This document shows, piece after piece, positions 1-12,203 of a DNA stretch of 64,000 nt. The first letter of the stretch is position 1. Each line of letters begins with the position of its first letter. The notes beneath the pieces were generated by a model. The model was not told where the DNA came from, did not search any database, and worked only from the letters and a program-made list of their open reading frames with translations. A program made the translations under genes and the position numbers. Source of the DNA: Allium sativum (Eukaryota; Streptophyta; Magnoliopsida; Asparagales; Amaryllidaceae); the NCBI GenBank assembly GCA_030737875.1, contig CM060912.1, forward strand, positions 876,765,199 to 876,829,198, written 5' to 3'.

Positions 1-1187
1 CATTCCCTGACAATTTCATTTAGAATCATGATTTTGGTACTCAAACATTTTGTTTGTGTGGACAACATGTTTAATGCTGATAAGAGTTTTTTTTCCTTTT
101 GTCTAAAGGGAAACGAAACATCACGAAGGAGTCGATCGGAGTATTTTTCTGGTATGGTTCCTTTTCTCACATTTATATCCTGGACTCCTTGTAAATGAAC
201 TAAAATAATTACACACTTCAATCAATTACTAAAAGAGAAAAAGTATAACGATACCTTAATCAATTGAACATTTGGTTAACAGCCATGCATGACCAAGTAG
301 AGTACAACAACCCTATGTAGTTAAAGCCCTGCAATATCCGCACTATAGCCCATAGCGCTCTTCAACCGCTACGCTATTTTAATTTAGCGCTGATGAAAGT
401 AAATCCGCTTCTATCCTGTTTTTTCCACTTCATCTGCTAAATCAAGGATTTTTAGCATCTGATTTAGCAATACTAATATATAGAGCTTGATTTGACTAGT
501 TCTCTTTTCAAAAAATTTAGTAAAGTTAATGTAAAGGGCTAAATCCAAGGCACAAGTGCCTAATATATTGTAATAATCAATTACACTCTTCAAATTTATC
601 ACGCATAACTATGGTATTCCATGATATTGTTATATAAAATTAATTATTATTAGTTTCTTGTACACAAATAATGTGAGAAAGATGATTAATTAATTTTAAA
701 ATATTTGGTTTTACATCTAATGAACCTTTTTGCACCTCCGCTATATCCCTGTTATTTCCCCTCATTATCCCTGCTGCACATTTTTGCACCTCTACCGCTA
801 TAGAACCACTAAGCGCTTTAACTGCACAGGTACAACCGCCTAAATATGTCACAATAACCAACTCAAACCTACAATGTAATTTCAGTATGAATTAGATACA
901 CTAGAAATAAACCATGGGTAAATTTGAAGTTATCAAAATAAAATTTACATGATACAAGCTTAATACTATTGGCACCAAAATAGCTGCATTTCAAAATTTT
1001 GATTCTCTTCATGCTTGTTATAGACAAACATTAAGCATAGAAGGGACAAAACAACTCAAATAACACAAATGATACAAATATAAATCCCAAACATTGAAGG
1101 TAACATGAAAATAGTAAAAAGGATGTTGAACATCTATCTCTTCATGTATATCAAAGTAAAACAAAAAAATGATCTACATCCTTTTTT

Positions 1188-1281
1188 TCATGCCCAAACA
1201 TCAAAACGGTAAGTGATAAATTTATATATGGGTTTAACAAGGAAAACTCCCTTGCTATCAAAAGTCCAACCCATAATGTCC
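1188..1281 (-). pseudogene. Possible zf-RVT-like fragment of a LINE
   Basis: Read on the minus strand, about 30 codons are open before a stop at 1188-1190. They contain a W-T-F-D-S-K-G-V-F-L-V-K-P-I-Y pattern, which resembles the W-x-W-x-x-D-x-x-G-x-F-S-V-K-S-x-Y pattern of the domain following reverse transcriptase in plant LINE elements. No catalytic RT motif is visible nearby, so this would be a short decayed remnant. It could equally be chance similarity or a piece of a host exon. Confidence 0.25.
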
Positions 1282-1476
1282 TTTTGTTGATTAACAATTC
1301 ATGCGGTTCAATCTGTAATTTTCATTTCCACTAGGATCCTTACAAATGATCTAATAAGGCAATATCTTGTCTCTAGTAATTGAAAATTTTAGCATGAATA
1401 GAAATTACCATTGAAACTATGATATATAAATAGTAAAAACAAATGAATACATATAAAAAAATGTAGGAAATCATAC

Positions 1477-1564
1477 CTGGCCTTGAACATAACCTCTTTA
1501 GTACCTGACTTCAAACATAACCTATTTGAACATCGCAAAGGAATCCCATCGCCCACTGTGCTTG
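1477..1564 (-). other. Candidate internal exon, unknown gene
   Basis: An 88-bp stretch on the minus strand is preceded by a T-run and CAG acceptor (1565-1567 on plus as CTG) and followed by a CAG|GTATGA donor (intron starts at 1476). One frame is open throughout and reads like real protein, with an R-C-S-N-R-L-C cysteine pair and a K-S-G-T-K-E-V stretch. I do not recognise the family. The frame does not join directly with the other candidate exon at 1964-2037, so the gene model is unresolved. Confidence 0.3.
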
Positions 1565-1963
1565 CTGAAAAAATCAGAATGTAAATCTGTAAAGCATGTA
1601 TTAACAAATATATTAGTTTATATGCAGCTATTATAAATATTAACAAATATATTAGTTTGTGTATATGGTTTTTTGAATTCATAAAAAACATGTAAATTTG
1701 AAACACATCGCAATGAAGACTATAGTATTGAAACCACAGAATAATTTGTAATTTTTATTTAAATCAGTTTAGAACCAAGTACGGGACATGCATATTGAGA
1801 AGGAACGATATAAACAATATGGAATCATGTTTGTGCACCAGAGAAATCTTTATGTTCCTTACAAGTGACACTGGAGAAGCTAAATACTAAACGAAAGACA
1901 TACAAATGGAATGTAGACATAGATAATTAAGTGTAAACTGTGTATCTAGGGAGATGACTTAAC

Positions 1964-2037
1964 CAAATAACTTGTTCTTTCAGTGTCAATATTCAAGACC
2001 ATTACTCCACGGATTAATAATTCTCCACTGCACTTCA
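1964..2037 (-). other. Candidate internal exon, unknown gene
   Basis: A 74-bp stretch on the minus strand lies between a TTATTTTAG acceptor and a TTTG|GTTAAG donor. One frame is open and contains C-S-G-E-L-L-I-R-G-V-M-V-L. It is on the same strand as the stretch at 1477-1564 and would lie upstream of it in a transcript, but the phases disagree unless another exon intervenes. No family was recognised. Confidence 0.22.
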
Positions 2038-3249
2038 CTAAAATAAGATTTGTCCATATATCTCAAAATCATAATAGATATGGAAGCACAACAGAACTAC
2101 TATTACTGCAGTAATAATATTAGTTAGTGAATTGCAAGATACTTGGAGGAAATAAATAATTCTTTTTCATTGGTAACCAGTAAAGCAGTGCATACATAAC
2201 TAAAAGATCATGACAAAAAAAACAAAAAACAAAATAATAGCAAAAACACATTTAACATACCCATACAGAAATGATATCCCACTGTCATAAAGCTAAATTA
2301 TTGCAACAAAGATGATTTCATGGCAGCAGCTAAATTGTTCATTAATAGTTTGAGCTATATGGTCCCCTTACAACCTTCGCCTTTAACTTGATGTTTTGTA
2401 GTTCATGGCTCCACGGCCTTGTAAAAAAATTGAGGCTTCATAACTGTCAACATATAACATTATAATGTGAAGATGAGTAATGCAAGTCAGGATGACATAA
2501 AATTAATTTAAAAAATGAGCAATATTAGCATGCTAGGTTAAAGTTGAAAAACTATGTAAAATCCAGTAAATGGTCTATGGAAATTATTGCAATGAATATT
2601 CTTGCTCATCCTCCCTTGTTACCAAACCAAACATTAAGTTTTTCATTGATAACCGATGCACCGGTTTCGTCATATTCTACCATCGATAAACATGGTGATA
2701 TATTACAAAATGTATAGAAGAAAGTTGCGTACGTCAACTATTTTTTTTTTTTTTTTTTTGAATAACAGCTAAATATTTTTTCTGAACAACAGCTAAACAT
2801 TTACATGATTCGGTATACAAAATGTTAGAATATATAGAGATATGAACATTACTATACCAGATAACTGTTTCAAATCATACGATTTCTGGCATGGTAATGG
2901 AAATAAGAATAATCACCCGGATATCCTCCTATAAGTCGCTCCCTGAAGTAGTTAATAACCAGGACAGAACTTTCTTTTTTAGTGGTAAAAAAGATCATGT
3001 ATCATTATTCCTTTCTCGAATTAGATGATTTGGGGGGGGGGGGAACAATATTGTAAACATTTTAAATAGAAATTAAGCAGATAAACAGAAAACTAACAAA
3101 GGATTTTGACTTCAATGTTCTTCGAATTGGATGATTCGGAAGTTGTGGAAGTCATGCATCTGAACAAATTATTAATGCTCACTGCAGATCCTAAGAGATT
3201 AAATCTGAAAATTCATATCTGGATTCCAAATTAGGAAAATAAGAATTAC

Positions 3250-3383
3250 CTTGAATTCGATTATCCCTCTACTTTGCATGTTGAGAAGAGTACTATAGAT
3301 CAGGTGCAAAATGCAGATCGATGATCAGAGTCGACATTAAAAATGGCCTCTGTCTTTGATTTTAAAAGAGACGTTGTCTCCAT
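3250..3383 (-). other. Candidate first exon or 5' leader of a minus-strand gene
   Basis: On the minus strand an ATG (3383-3381) opens a 27-codon frame that stops at 3300, followed by a CAAG|GTAATT donor at 3249. Because the frame stops before the donor, this would be a leader exon with a short upstream frame or a decayed first exon. Weak evidence. Confidence 0.18.
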
Positions 3384-3749
3384 TATCGTATAATATTAGG
3401 GATTGTAAGAAATGAAAAATCGGGGGGAACTAGAGCGAAAATATGATTCAGCCGTATCAAAATGAACCGATCCAAAACATTCAAGATATAGGGTTAGATT
3501 TTAGGTGTTGAGAGTGGTGCAGATCGCAAAGGAAATTATAAGAAAAAGGAACATAATTTGATACGGCTACGAGCTGTAGCAAATTTGATACGGCTTAAAG
3601 CCGCATACAAATCTCCGCATCCTGGTGCATCAAATTTGTTGTTTTAGTGTAATGTTTGATACAATTTTAACTGTCTGAGTGTAAACATGTTTGGAGAAAA
3701 ATTAGCTTAAACATAGGTTGTATAATCATTTTTTACATTAAATTGTATA

Positions 3750-4076
3750 TGTTGGATCTAGATTAACCGTAAAGGGGGGTGAATAGGGTTTATTCAAATT
3801 TTACGGGATATTAAAATAAATCACAGATCATAGAATGCAGCAGAAAATAAATGCAAAAAAAGTAAATGACACAAGATTTACAAAGCTTCGGCAAAATCTT
3901 GCCTACTGCTGCATTCCTAAGGTTTCAACTAGGTGAAAGAACAGATCCCGCTTACAAGACCATGTAAACTCGCGAACCCCTCGCTCCTATTCTAACCCTA
4001 CGCTCAAAACCCTAGACTGTTCTATATCCCCTAGACCAGATTTTCCCCTAGTTTTACAGACTCTAGTAAACTGCCT
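3750..4076 (-). mobile_element. Element E: left fragment of 3' LTR (probable Ty1/copia)
   Basis: The sequence starts TGTTGGATC and carries a G-run followed by TGAATAGGG and a TTCGGCAAAATCTTGCC stretch, both familiar from plant copia-type repeats. In the minus orientation this is the 3' end of the LTR (…GATCCAACA). It is cut at 4076 by insertion A and resumes at 24384. The joined LTR would be about 3.2 kb. The assignment to copia rests on general resemblance and on the polypurine region at 27258, not on a coding domain. Confidence 0.45.
4072..4076. repeat. Target-site duplication of solo LTR A (left)
   Basis: CTGCC directly precedes the A terminus and is repeated at 24379-24383 directly after its other end. 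The 5-bp length is typical of LTR-element integration. Confidence 0.85.
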
Positions 4077-4378
4077 ATAACGACAACGGATTTCGCCCGG
4101 ACCTAATCGATCGCTAAATCGACTAAGACCATTCGAATCCCGCATACGCTAACTTTGGGCATACAACATGTTAGAACAAATAACAGAAGACTTTTATTAC
4201 ATCATAATAATGCAACATCAGAGTACATAATATCAGAGTACATCGATTACAATAATACAACAATGGAAGATTAATTTTCAATAAATTTAATACAATGCAG
4301 CGGAAGACTATCAATGCTCTGGATACAGCTCTAGGCTTCAATCAGAATCCTGCTCAAAATATAAATATCTGCAAACAA

Positions 4379-4380
4379 GC
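4379..4380 (-). other. Candidate 3' splice acceptor in LTR A
   Basis: On the minus strand TTTGCAG lies just inside the 3' end of the LTR, downstream of the CAGTC/GACTG hairpin. Its candidate donor is at 22795. With element F removed, the interval is about 5.1 kb. Confidence 0.4.
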
Positions 4381-4442
4381 CACTCGACTGCCAGTGTGGA
4401 AAAGAGGGCACCTGAGTTTGCAAAGTGAAACAAACTATGAGT

Positions 4443-4456
4443 CAGTCATGGGACTG
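4443..4456 (-). other. Conserved LTR hairpin H2 (family A copy)
   Basis: Stem CAGTC/GACTG with loop CCAT on the minus strand, followed by AC to give CTGAC, a good match to a plant branch-point sequence. The same stem-loop occurs at the equivalent LTR position in C, F, B, G and D with compensatory changes. Confidence 0.6.
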
Positions 4457-5122
4457 GTATGAGAAATCCTACTTAACTTATTTAATAATAAGGCTAATCA
4501 TAGGACCATGCCGCTAACGCGGAACAGGTTTACTCCATTGGATTGTCAGTGCATAATTAAAGTAAATCGTTAAATAACGCAATGCTTTTTAGAAAAATGA
4601 AACCATTATAAGACTCAAGTCCCATCACACAATGCAACGCAAACTGGAGGATAGAGTTTTACCTTATAATGGTCAAAAATGCTTGATATGATAAAATGGA
4701 TTTGATATTATTATTAGTGTATATATGTTTCAAAAACATTTTCAATCATAATGTTTCCATCATAGACGGCATAGCTAACATATACTATGTTGCCATACCA
4801 GTTTTACAATCAAAACCGCATGGTGTCGTATTGGAAGTTGGATTTCCATCATGAACCAAGGCAAAGGATCATCCTTACTGAATTTGAGACTCTCTAGCCC
4901 GAGCCTCATGATCAGTCGCAACTGCACCTTGGATCTTTAGGGTCGGTCCACAAATACTTTAGTGGATTGGTAATGCCTGAACAATACGTTTCCCTGCCCT
5001 GTGAGGCGTAAATATAGAGCCACGAGGGACTCAAATCTGAGGCGCCTCATTCCATCATCCATATAAGTAAAATGTCTGGGCTCCATACCATGACACCACT
5101 TCTAGCTAGAAAGAAATGTATG

Positions 5123-5127
5123 TTCTC
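5123..5127. repeat. Target-site duplication of element F (left)
   Basis: TTCTC precedes the left end of F and is repeated at 18394-18398. The flanks join to give a sequence matching the uninterrupted relative in B near 56845-56872. Confidence 0.9.
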
Positions 5128-6307
5128 TGAAACGACCCGCAAATCCGTGCTATCTGAGTTGACTAAATACACCACACGTCCAACTCAAATTGCACAGAAA
5201 TACGACTCATTATTAGAAAGAAGTTAGAGGATGAGAAATAGAAAGAAAGAAATATTAGAATAGAAGAAAAACGAAGATCACAAACTCACAGCGGAACGAA
5301 TAAAATATATTATATAACATAAGCTTCGAAATACAAATCTGTTTTGTACATATATACATACCATCATCAGAGTACACATAACATTTGATCCAGCGGAAGT
5401 AACTCTAAATAACTAACGTTGAAGCCTCCTGCTTCAAGCTCCTCCAAGTGTATCTGTAAAAGCCTGAAACACTTGACTGCCCGTACAAATTTGGGCACCC
5501 AAGAGTTTAGGGAAAACAAAACAAAATAAACTCTGGGTCAGTCATGGGACTGGTGTGAGTAAACTCCAACCACTTGTTTAACTTTCAAAACTCTTTTCGA
5601 AAGAAAAGATAATAGTAAGACCAGCCCACACATAAACACGGACGGTTTTTTACCTTACTATAACCCAAAACACTTTGATACGAAAATCCAGTGATATTAT
5701 AATAATGTCTACATCAAGTAAATAACCAAATAGCAGAACGCTTGCATCTCACGCTCCACATATATTATAAAATCAAAACCCGCATGGCGCTTATTGGAGA
5801 TTGGATTTCCAACATGACAAGGTATGGAACCACCTTCCGACTGTGTATCTCTAGAGAGGAATACACGGGGTTCAACAAGAACGTCTTGCAACCCGGCCCA
5901 CACATGACCGACCACTCATTTCGCTTGAGTGTATCGAATGCATATCACCCACGGTTGGACTCAAACCACCGTTTCCCGAATGGGCAGAATCGATAGATTT
6001 AGAAACAAAAGGAATTTCTCTAGATAGGTGATTATACATCCTAATGGGTGCGACCCACATAGCCATGCTGCCTGTCCGATTTTTGTCCTTTCCCGGTTGC
6101 TGAGGCCTGAGGCTACGCATACTTACCATTCATTGATAACACAATCACTTTGAATGCCACATTGTCAGATCCGTTAATCACTGGTTGAGTTTGCACAAAT
6201 ATTCTGGATATTATGCTAAGGGATAAATCCGTTGCAACCATATACATTCATACAGACCAATCCATTTGATCATTGGAAATACTCTGTCAGACATTCGTCC
6301 ATTTACG

Positions 6308-6328
6308 TTCGTTCTAGGATTGAACGAA
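6308..6328 (-). other. Conserved LTR hairpin H1 (F left copy)
   Basis: Perfect 7-bp stem TTCGTTC/GAACGAA with a 7-base loop. The right-LTR copy is 13596-13616. C has stem TTGTCC/GGACAA at the same place, A has TTCGTTC/GAACGGA and B has TTCGTTC/GAACGAA, all with 7-base loops. Confidence 0.6.
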
Positions 6329-6861
6329 ACCGAAGGCACCATTTCTATTTAATAGAAAAGCCCTTGCACTTTACTCCGTCTTCAATATATTCAGCATACT
6401 TGGTTCGCAACGCTTATGCCGATACGGAGTGGTTCTTCGGATAATAATCCAACCGGTCTCTCCATATTGACAACGATGGTCAAAACTTCGATAGTCTGTG
6501 ATTTAACTATCGAATAAAAACAAGTGTTCATCCAAACATATCAAACAAATCACTGGGCTCTTTAATTAATATTTCATTAATTAAATCTCTTCTCCATTTC
6601 CTTATCAATATTTGTTAACCAAATATTTTCAATAACCATATTGACCCTTTACGCTATTTGGGAAACCATTTCCCAATATCAATTCCTTTTATTTTCTATA
6701 TATTAGAAAATATCTCTATTTGCAATTGAAAACAATTTCAATCCCTTATCTCTATCCCTTTTTGTTTACAACATTCGATTTTTATATTCACTTTACTATC
6801 AAATTCAATACGTCGATACAATGATTTCAAATTATCAAAATATCTTAAAAATATTCTAACT

Positions 6862-7010
6862 CCTTAAATTTCCGGAAAATTTCGCCATAACCTCCCCTGT
6901 ATCGGGAGCATCGGGAAATTTCAAATAGCTTCCCGGTATCTTCCAATCTCAAAAAGAAAAAGAAAAAGCCAAGCGGCTTGCCGATACGGCGCATAAAACC
7001 CATATATGAA
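6862..7010 (-). repeat. Internal-region-like module inside the F LTR (left copy)
   Basis: Read on the minus strand, this block has CAAGCCGCTTGGC, a CTTTTT-rich run, TCCCGATGCTCCCGATAC, GGGGAGGTTATGGCGAAATTT and AAGGAGTTAG. The same ordered block lies in the interior of B (58669-58860), in the interior of C (47866-48010) and in the C LTR (50525-50630). The right F copy is about 14150-14298. Its presence in LTR and interior of related elements suggests transfer between the two compartments. Confidence 0.7.
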
Positions 7011-7785
7011 TTTAAACATGTACCTTTTTGTCGAGCACATAAATTTAAATCTTCATATGCTTCATAACAAACCTGCTTACACATGTTCACCTGTTTTCAA
7101 TTCAATTCAACTCAATCCATTCGTTTGAATTCAAATTTGAATCGTTTGAATTCGGTTTCGCTTAATTATTCTTTAATTAGCCCTTTTGCCTATTTCACTT
7201 CTTTGTTTGAACATAACATGTTCAAATGAAATGTTTAACTTGCTCACGACCAAATTGAATTTCAATTTTAATTCTAGTTCTCCTTTCTATTTCGAATATA
7301 AATTTTCAAATCGAATTAAACCCCAATATCCATTCGAAATCTCCTTAACTAATTTCTATTCAATTTAGTTAATTCTATTCAATAAATCAAAAATCTGGTT
7401 TCTGTTTCAAAAATCATATTCATTTACACAACTTGAATTCGCATATATTTTACAACTCAACTCTGAAATTCTCTAAATAGAAACTTCGGATTTTATTTGC
7501 TTAAAATCCTTTTATAAAATAAAATAAACCGTTATGGTTTTAAAACGATTCTGGCGCTGCTTTTCTGAAAATTTGATTTTGACATAACTCAAAATCTATA
7601 CAACGAAATTCAGATTTTTCTCCTTCATTAGAAAACTATTATCAAACCGGTCCTGACGTTTCTTGTTTCAAAGAATTCCGACTTCAATTGAGTTCTGTAT
7701 ATTCAATTGAAGTTCGAATCGCCATTTTACGAACTGCAGCGCTGCGGCGAGTTCGTTTTAATTATATTTATATATATAAACTTTT

Positions 7786-8920
7786 AAACTTCGTTAAAAT
7801 GAATTCAACTCTATTTAGCTCTATTTGAATTCCTTGATTCAAATTCCAATCTCACTTTTGAATTCTATATTTCAAATTCCAATTCCTTTTCTATTTGATA
7901 TTCAAATTCAATACTTAAATTTCTATTTGAATTCCCTATATTCAAATTCTAGACTTGAATTCATTTGAATTCTCTTATTCAACTTTATTTTTAAATTCCA
8001 TTTTAACTTCTACATTCCAATTTCTATATTTGAATTCTATTGGAATTCAAATATTCAAACTCCTTTTTAAATTCTATATTCAGAATTCCATAATTTAAAA
8101 CCTATTTGAATTTCATATTCAAATCCCATAGATTAAATCTTATTTGAATTCAATTTGAATCCCTTATATTCAAATTTCATTTTCCATTTGAATTCTAATA
8201 TTCAAATTCATTTCCAGCCCCATTTGAATTCTAATCTTCAAACTCATTTTTAACACCATTTGAATTTCTTCACTCAAATCCATTTGAATTCCCTTGAATT
8301 CAAATTCCATTTCAAAACCATTTGGATTTCCTATTTTGAAATCCTATTTGAAATTCTATTTCCAATTCTACTTTGAAATCCTATTTTCAAAGTTTATTTC
8401 AAATTTTATTTTGAAATCTCATATTCAAATTTCTACTTGAATTTCTGTATTCAATTCCATGTTCAAATTCAACACTTGAATTTCTATTTCAAATCTCTAT
8501 TCAAATTCATATTTAAATTCCATTCAAATCTCTATTCAAATTTCACATTTTGAATTCTTCTTTGAAATACTATATTTCAAATTCTATTCAATTCTTCCTT
8601 GAAATTCTATATTTCAAATTCTATTTTGAAATTCTACATTCAAATCTCTATTTGAATTTCTTATTCGAATTCAAATTTTATTTTAATTTCTTGAATTCAA
8701 ATTCTATTTTTCATTCAAATTTCGTCTATTCAAATCCTTTTTGAACTTCTATTTGAATTTCTAATATTCAATATCCTTTTAAAATTCAAATATTTAAACT
8801 CCCTTTAAAATTCAAATGTTATACTCAAATTCCATTTGAGTTATATATTTAAAAATTCCATTTCACATCCTATTTTGAAATTTCATTTCAAATCCCAATT
8901 TCACGCTTGTATTTCTATTT
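7786..8920. repeat. Cryptic GAATTC/ATTCAAAT dyad repeat (F left LTR)
   Basis: More than 1 kb is built of degenerate 10-20-bp units mixing TTTGAATTC, ATTCAAATT and TTGAAATTC. Because each unit is close to its own reverse complement, the strand can fold on itself many times. Open frames across it are low-complexity F/N/S/Y strings and not genes. The right copy is about 15074-16208. Confidence 0.85.
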
Positions 8921-9839
8921 TTGAATTATCAAATGATAATTCTTTTCACTTCATTTACGACTTCGTTATAAAAGAACTATTTATAAACTTCGTTTATAAA
9001 GAAACTACTCGTTTTATTTTTCAAAAACAAGTTTTATCTTATTCCATTTAAAAATTCAAATTCTATTTAAAAATAGAATTTTTCCCTTTTTAAATCTCCA
9101 ATATCCTTTCACGATATTTTTAAATATCATTACTTAAGCCCAGTGATATTTAAACACACAAAGCATCGAATTATTTATTTTTCTAACACATCATATATAA
9201 CAATATATATGCAAACAAATAAACAAACAGATAATATTTTTTTTTGAGGAATCCAGTTGGATTCCTCCAACCTGTTTTCCTGCATCCACAGATGTTAGCA
9301 CATAAATAATACCCATTCTGCTTCGTGGCAGAATATCGCGGTATAGAAGGTCATCCACTAATCATAGCGTGGGGCGTATAGGGTAATCATCCGCTATGAA
9401 ACTGCGGGCATCCGCTAATGAGACTGCGGGAATCCAACCAATCAATCAACCCAATATATATATATAATAGCCTAAATAACTAATATATATAAAACAAGCA
9501 GAAAAATCCAAACAAGCAACAACAATTATTTTTAACGAAATAAAAATAATTAAATTAAAAGGTGAGTGAGATTTACTCACCGTGATTTTAATTCGATCTT
9601 TTCCGCTTCCAATTTAAATCTTGATTATGCAACCCTCAGCTACGAATGACTCGACTGACTTTGTTCGGTAAAATCTCGTATACCCTTAACATAACATTTC
9701 TTAGTTATTACGAAAATATATATACATATGCATTTATAAATTTGATACCATTTTAAATAAATTCAAAATGCCATTAGATACTTTAATTAAACATACTTAG
9801 TACATTACCTTAAGCTTGCTCCTAAACCTTATTGACTGA

Positions 9840-10180
9840 ACACCAGTGCCTTATCTTTGTCAACCGCCCTTGTTGTTCGAACACAGTCCTCCTCATATAT
9901 ACACCTGTAGCATTCGAACATGGGCTATCACCTCGTCACCCACTGTCCTTATCATCACCATGGTCGATGTCCCACTCCTCCGACCAAAACGAATAGCGTC
10001 GAACTCATCAATCTCCCACTTCGCGAGCCATGAACCATCGCACTGCTCCTGACCGACCCCTCTGACGATCACACAAACTCCGATGCGAACCCTAAGTCAT
10101 CGCATCGTTTAACAGTATCCAATACCCCCTTCACAAGCTCGCCTCGTTGATGTCGATTCTCGTGACATTGATTGGCTTCG
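9840..10180. other. Less AT-rich exon-like island in F LTR (left copy)
   Basis: A 340-bp stretch richer in C and G than its surroundings, located upstream (in the element's direction) of the GTGAG donor. It has short open frames on plus but no recognisable domain. Its position matches the islands in A (23050-23460), B (59870-60333) and C (49040-49760), so it is best read as the first transcribed exon or promoter-proximal region of the LTR. Confidence 0.35.
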
Positions 10181-11102
10181 GAGTTAGTCGATTTCACTGA
10201 GGGACTTTGAAATTGGAGTGGGAGTTTCCACTTGAAGCTTGCGGATTCGGTATGATTTCATTTAGGCTTGAACTCGATTTTGATTAGCAAAAGGAGCGGC
10301 CCTTTTTATTTTACTTCCAGAAGAGGATTAAAGGAAATAAATGGAAGGGGATGTCGTGATTTTAGAGGAAAGGGTGCGGATATATCCATTGAAGCTTTTG
10401 AGTTCGATTTTTGCTGAGGACCCAAAATGAATTGAAGCGGAAGGAGTGTCGCAATTTATAGAAAAGGGGGAGGGAACAAATTCGTACTCGCCATTAATTT
10501 ATGTTTTCCTGGATATCAAATGTGAACGACAGGAATTTGTGCTCGAGGAAGAAATATAGGGTGGCTTGATTTCTTTAGGTCTGCGTTTTGAGATTTTAGG
10601 ACAGACTAGGTCGGCTGCATTTCTTAAAATATTGACTCTGAGTTAATTGAGCTAATCTTTGTTTTTAAGGTAAAATATCTCCTGTTTCGAATCTCTATTT
10701 AAACGCAACAACGACGCCTACAAGTTATACCGTTATTCTGAACTTGACGGATCCGATTTTTGAATCTTAGTTTGAACGTATATACGAAATAATCATATCA
10801 GATTGATATGATATGATTTTAAACTCAAAACGAACAAATGCTTGCAAATAAATTATTATTTTAAATTCAAATAGAATTTATATTGACCGACTGAATTGTT
10901 TTTGATTCAAAATTTTTTTTTTTACCCATGAATTCAATTACTATCATTTCTTATTATGATATCTGATATATTCAATATTAATTCATATATCAATTATTAA
11001 ATCGATAATTCAATATAAAGATTAATTATATTATCTGCTCATTATTTAAAATAAATATTAAATATTCAAAATAAATCGACTAGAAAAATCCGGGTCGTTA
11101 CA

Positions 11103-11119
11103 TTCTTCCCCCCTCAAAA
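11103..11119 (-). other. F polypurine tract
   Basis: On the minus strand a purine run of G, A and a six-G block ends directly at the TGTAACGACCC LTR start. The block GAGGACGAAATTATTTT just upstream is shared with C (48160-48176). Confidence 0.85.
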
Positions 11120-12115
11120 TAATTTCGTCCTCGAAATTGCTAAGGTAGGAAAAGGGTATAAATCAATTACCTTTCAACATCTCACTTATGTTGAAACCCA
11201 ACTCCTCATATTTCTATGATTTTATTTTCAACCAAACTTTTGGTCTTTTTCCTTTCATATGCCTTCACATCTAATTCATATTCTATTCATATTGGTTCAA
11301 CACCAGTTTATCCAAATTAATTCTATTCAATTTATTCACCCCGACCCATTTAACTTGCTTAAGTTAAATTTTAATTCCAGAATCCAAATCCTTGGGTTTC
11401 TTTTCCAATTCTTTTTGAAATCCCATGCATATATACATATATTTATTTTCATTTCAAATTCAAAACATTTGAATTTTCAATCTACTTGTTTTCTTTCAAA
11501 ACAAATTTCCATCAAAACTTTTTCTAAGGTAGCAATTCATCACTTAGAAACTCGGAAATGAACACTGATGATGTTGCAATCATCATCAGAATAATTTCCC
11601 AGTCACTGAAGTGAGTTCAGTGCTTTATCTATTTCAAAATCCATGATTTTCTTTCAAATCTTTTAAAACAAATCTATATTATTTTAATATACTTTGAAAA
11701 ATATTTTTCAACTTCCCAGGATTTTGAATTCTTAATTCTGGTTTGAATTTAATTCTAATTCATCTCATTTGTATATATTATTCTATTCTATTTTGGTTAT
11801 AAATAACCATTCAAATTTTATAATCTCATTTGATTATAAAATCAACATCCAACACACCCATATAATAATTTCAGAAAATTATTCCTTCTACATCAAAATA
11901 TAGTTTTGGGTAAAGTTATTTCATTTACCCACTTTAAAACAATATCGTGTCGAATTCTCTGTTCAAGTGCTTATAAATTCCTATCGACTTCGTGGCGTCC
12001 CACGATTCGACCAGAATTCATAAACCACTCAACAGACAAGCCAACACAATATAAAACAATTTTTATATCAAATAACAAATATGCTCTCTCGTATATATAT
12101 ACACTCAACTCATTC

Positions 12116-12134
12116 TAGGGTACTACTGACCCTA
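12116..12134 (-). other. F leader hairpin H3
   Basis: Element sense: stem TAGGGT/ACCCTA, loop CAGTAGT, about 60 bases after the old primer site. C has TGGGAT/ATCCTA with loop TAGTAAT; B has TAGGAT/ATCCTA with loop CGGTAGT and a second ATTGGAT/ATCCAAT with loop TAGTAAT. The stem keeps pairing through A-T to G-C exchange. The position near the primer site suggests a packaging or dimerisation element. Confidence 0.7.
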
Positions 12135-12182
12135 TCTTTAATGAGCACATGCCACACAAGCCTAGGTGTTCGCTCAACCTAA

Positions 12183-12203
12183 GCTCTGATACCAACTGAA
12201 ACG
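12183..12203 (-). repeat. Second primer-site-like copy in F
   Basis: A 21-bp sequence that includes GCTCTGATACCA and the last bases of an LTR (minus sense CGTTTCA + GT + TGGTATCAGAGC) is repeated exactly at 12402-12422. This inner copy is followed by the leader that C also carries after its only primer site, so it is likely the ancestral junction, with the 219-bp block 12204-12422 added later. Confidence 0.75.

Larger units (their letters stand above)
1..3749. other. AT-rich flank, no clear gene
   Basis: This is the only part of the window that does not match any of the nested elements. It is AT-rich, with a T-run near 2740, a G-run near 3033 and many short A/T tracts. No long reading frame is present. 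A few exon-like stretches bounded by plausible splice sites lie on the minus strand and are listed separately; together they could be introns and small exons of a minus-strand gene or an old pseudogene. The flank ends where the TG of element E's LTR begins. Confidence 0.5.
5454..9580 (-). other. Candidate LTR intron of F (left copy)
   Basis: In the element's direction a CACG|GTGAGTAA donor (9581/9580) is followed about 4.13 kb later by TTTTACAG (acceptor AG as CT at 5454-5455). The interval holds the AATTCAAAT-rich repeat and hairpins H1 and H2, the latter ending in the branch-point-like CTGAC. The equivalent interval in C (50010-54107) is 4.10 kb with the same type of donor and acceptor. The right F copy is 12742-16872. 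Splicing is inferred, not shown. Confidence 0.4.
5128..11102 (-). repeat. F 3' LTR (left copy)
   Basis: Plus-strand ends are TGAAACGACCC (5128) and GGGTCGTTACA (11102), so in the element's own direction it runs TGTAACGACCC…GGGTCGTTTCA. In plus-strand order it holds the candidate acceptor (5454), hairpin H2 (5539-5552), a large conserved block (5700-6480), hairpin H1 (6308-6328), hairpin 6489-6512, an internal-region-like module (6862-7010), a conserved U3 module (7536-7770), an AATTCAAAT-rich repeat (7786-8920), the candidate donor (9580) and a less AT-rich stretch (9840-10180). Confidence 0.92.

Noticed and set aside
300..860. GCGCTA-rich stretches (340-400 and 725-840) as the ends of a hAT-type element
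   Set aside because: Subterminal motifs are suggestive, but I could not find matching terminal inverted repeats or an 8-bp target duplication.
2740..2760. T-run at 2740 as the poly-A tail of a SINE
   Set aside because: No SINE head with A and B boxes and no target duplication could be recognised next to it.
7786..8920. F/Y/N/S-rich small proteins in the F LTR
   Set aside because: Low-complexity translation of the GAATTC/ATTCAAAT repeat.
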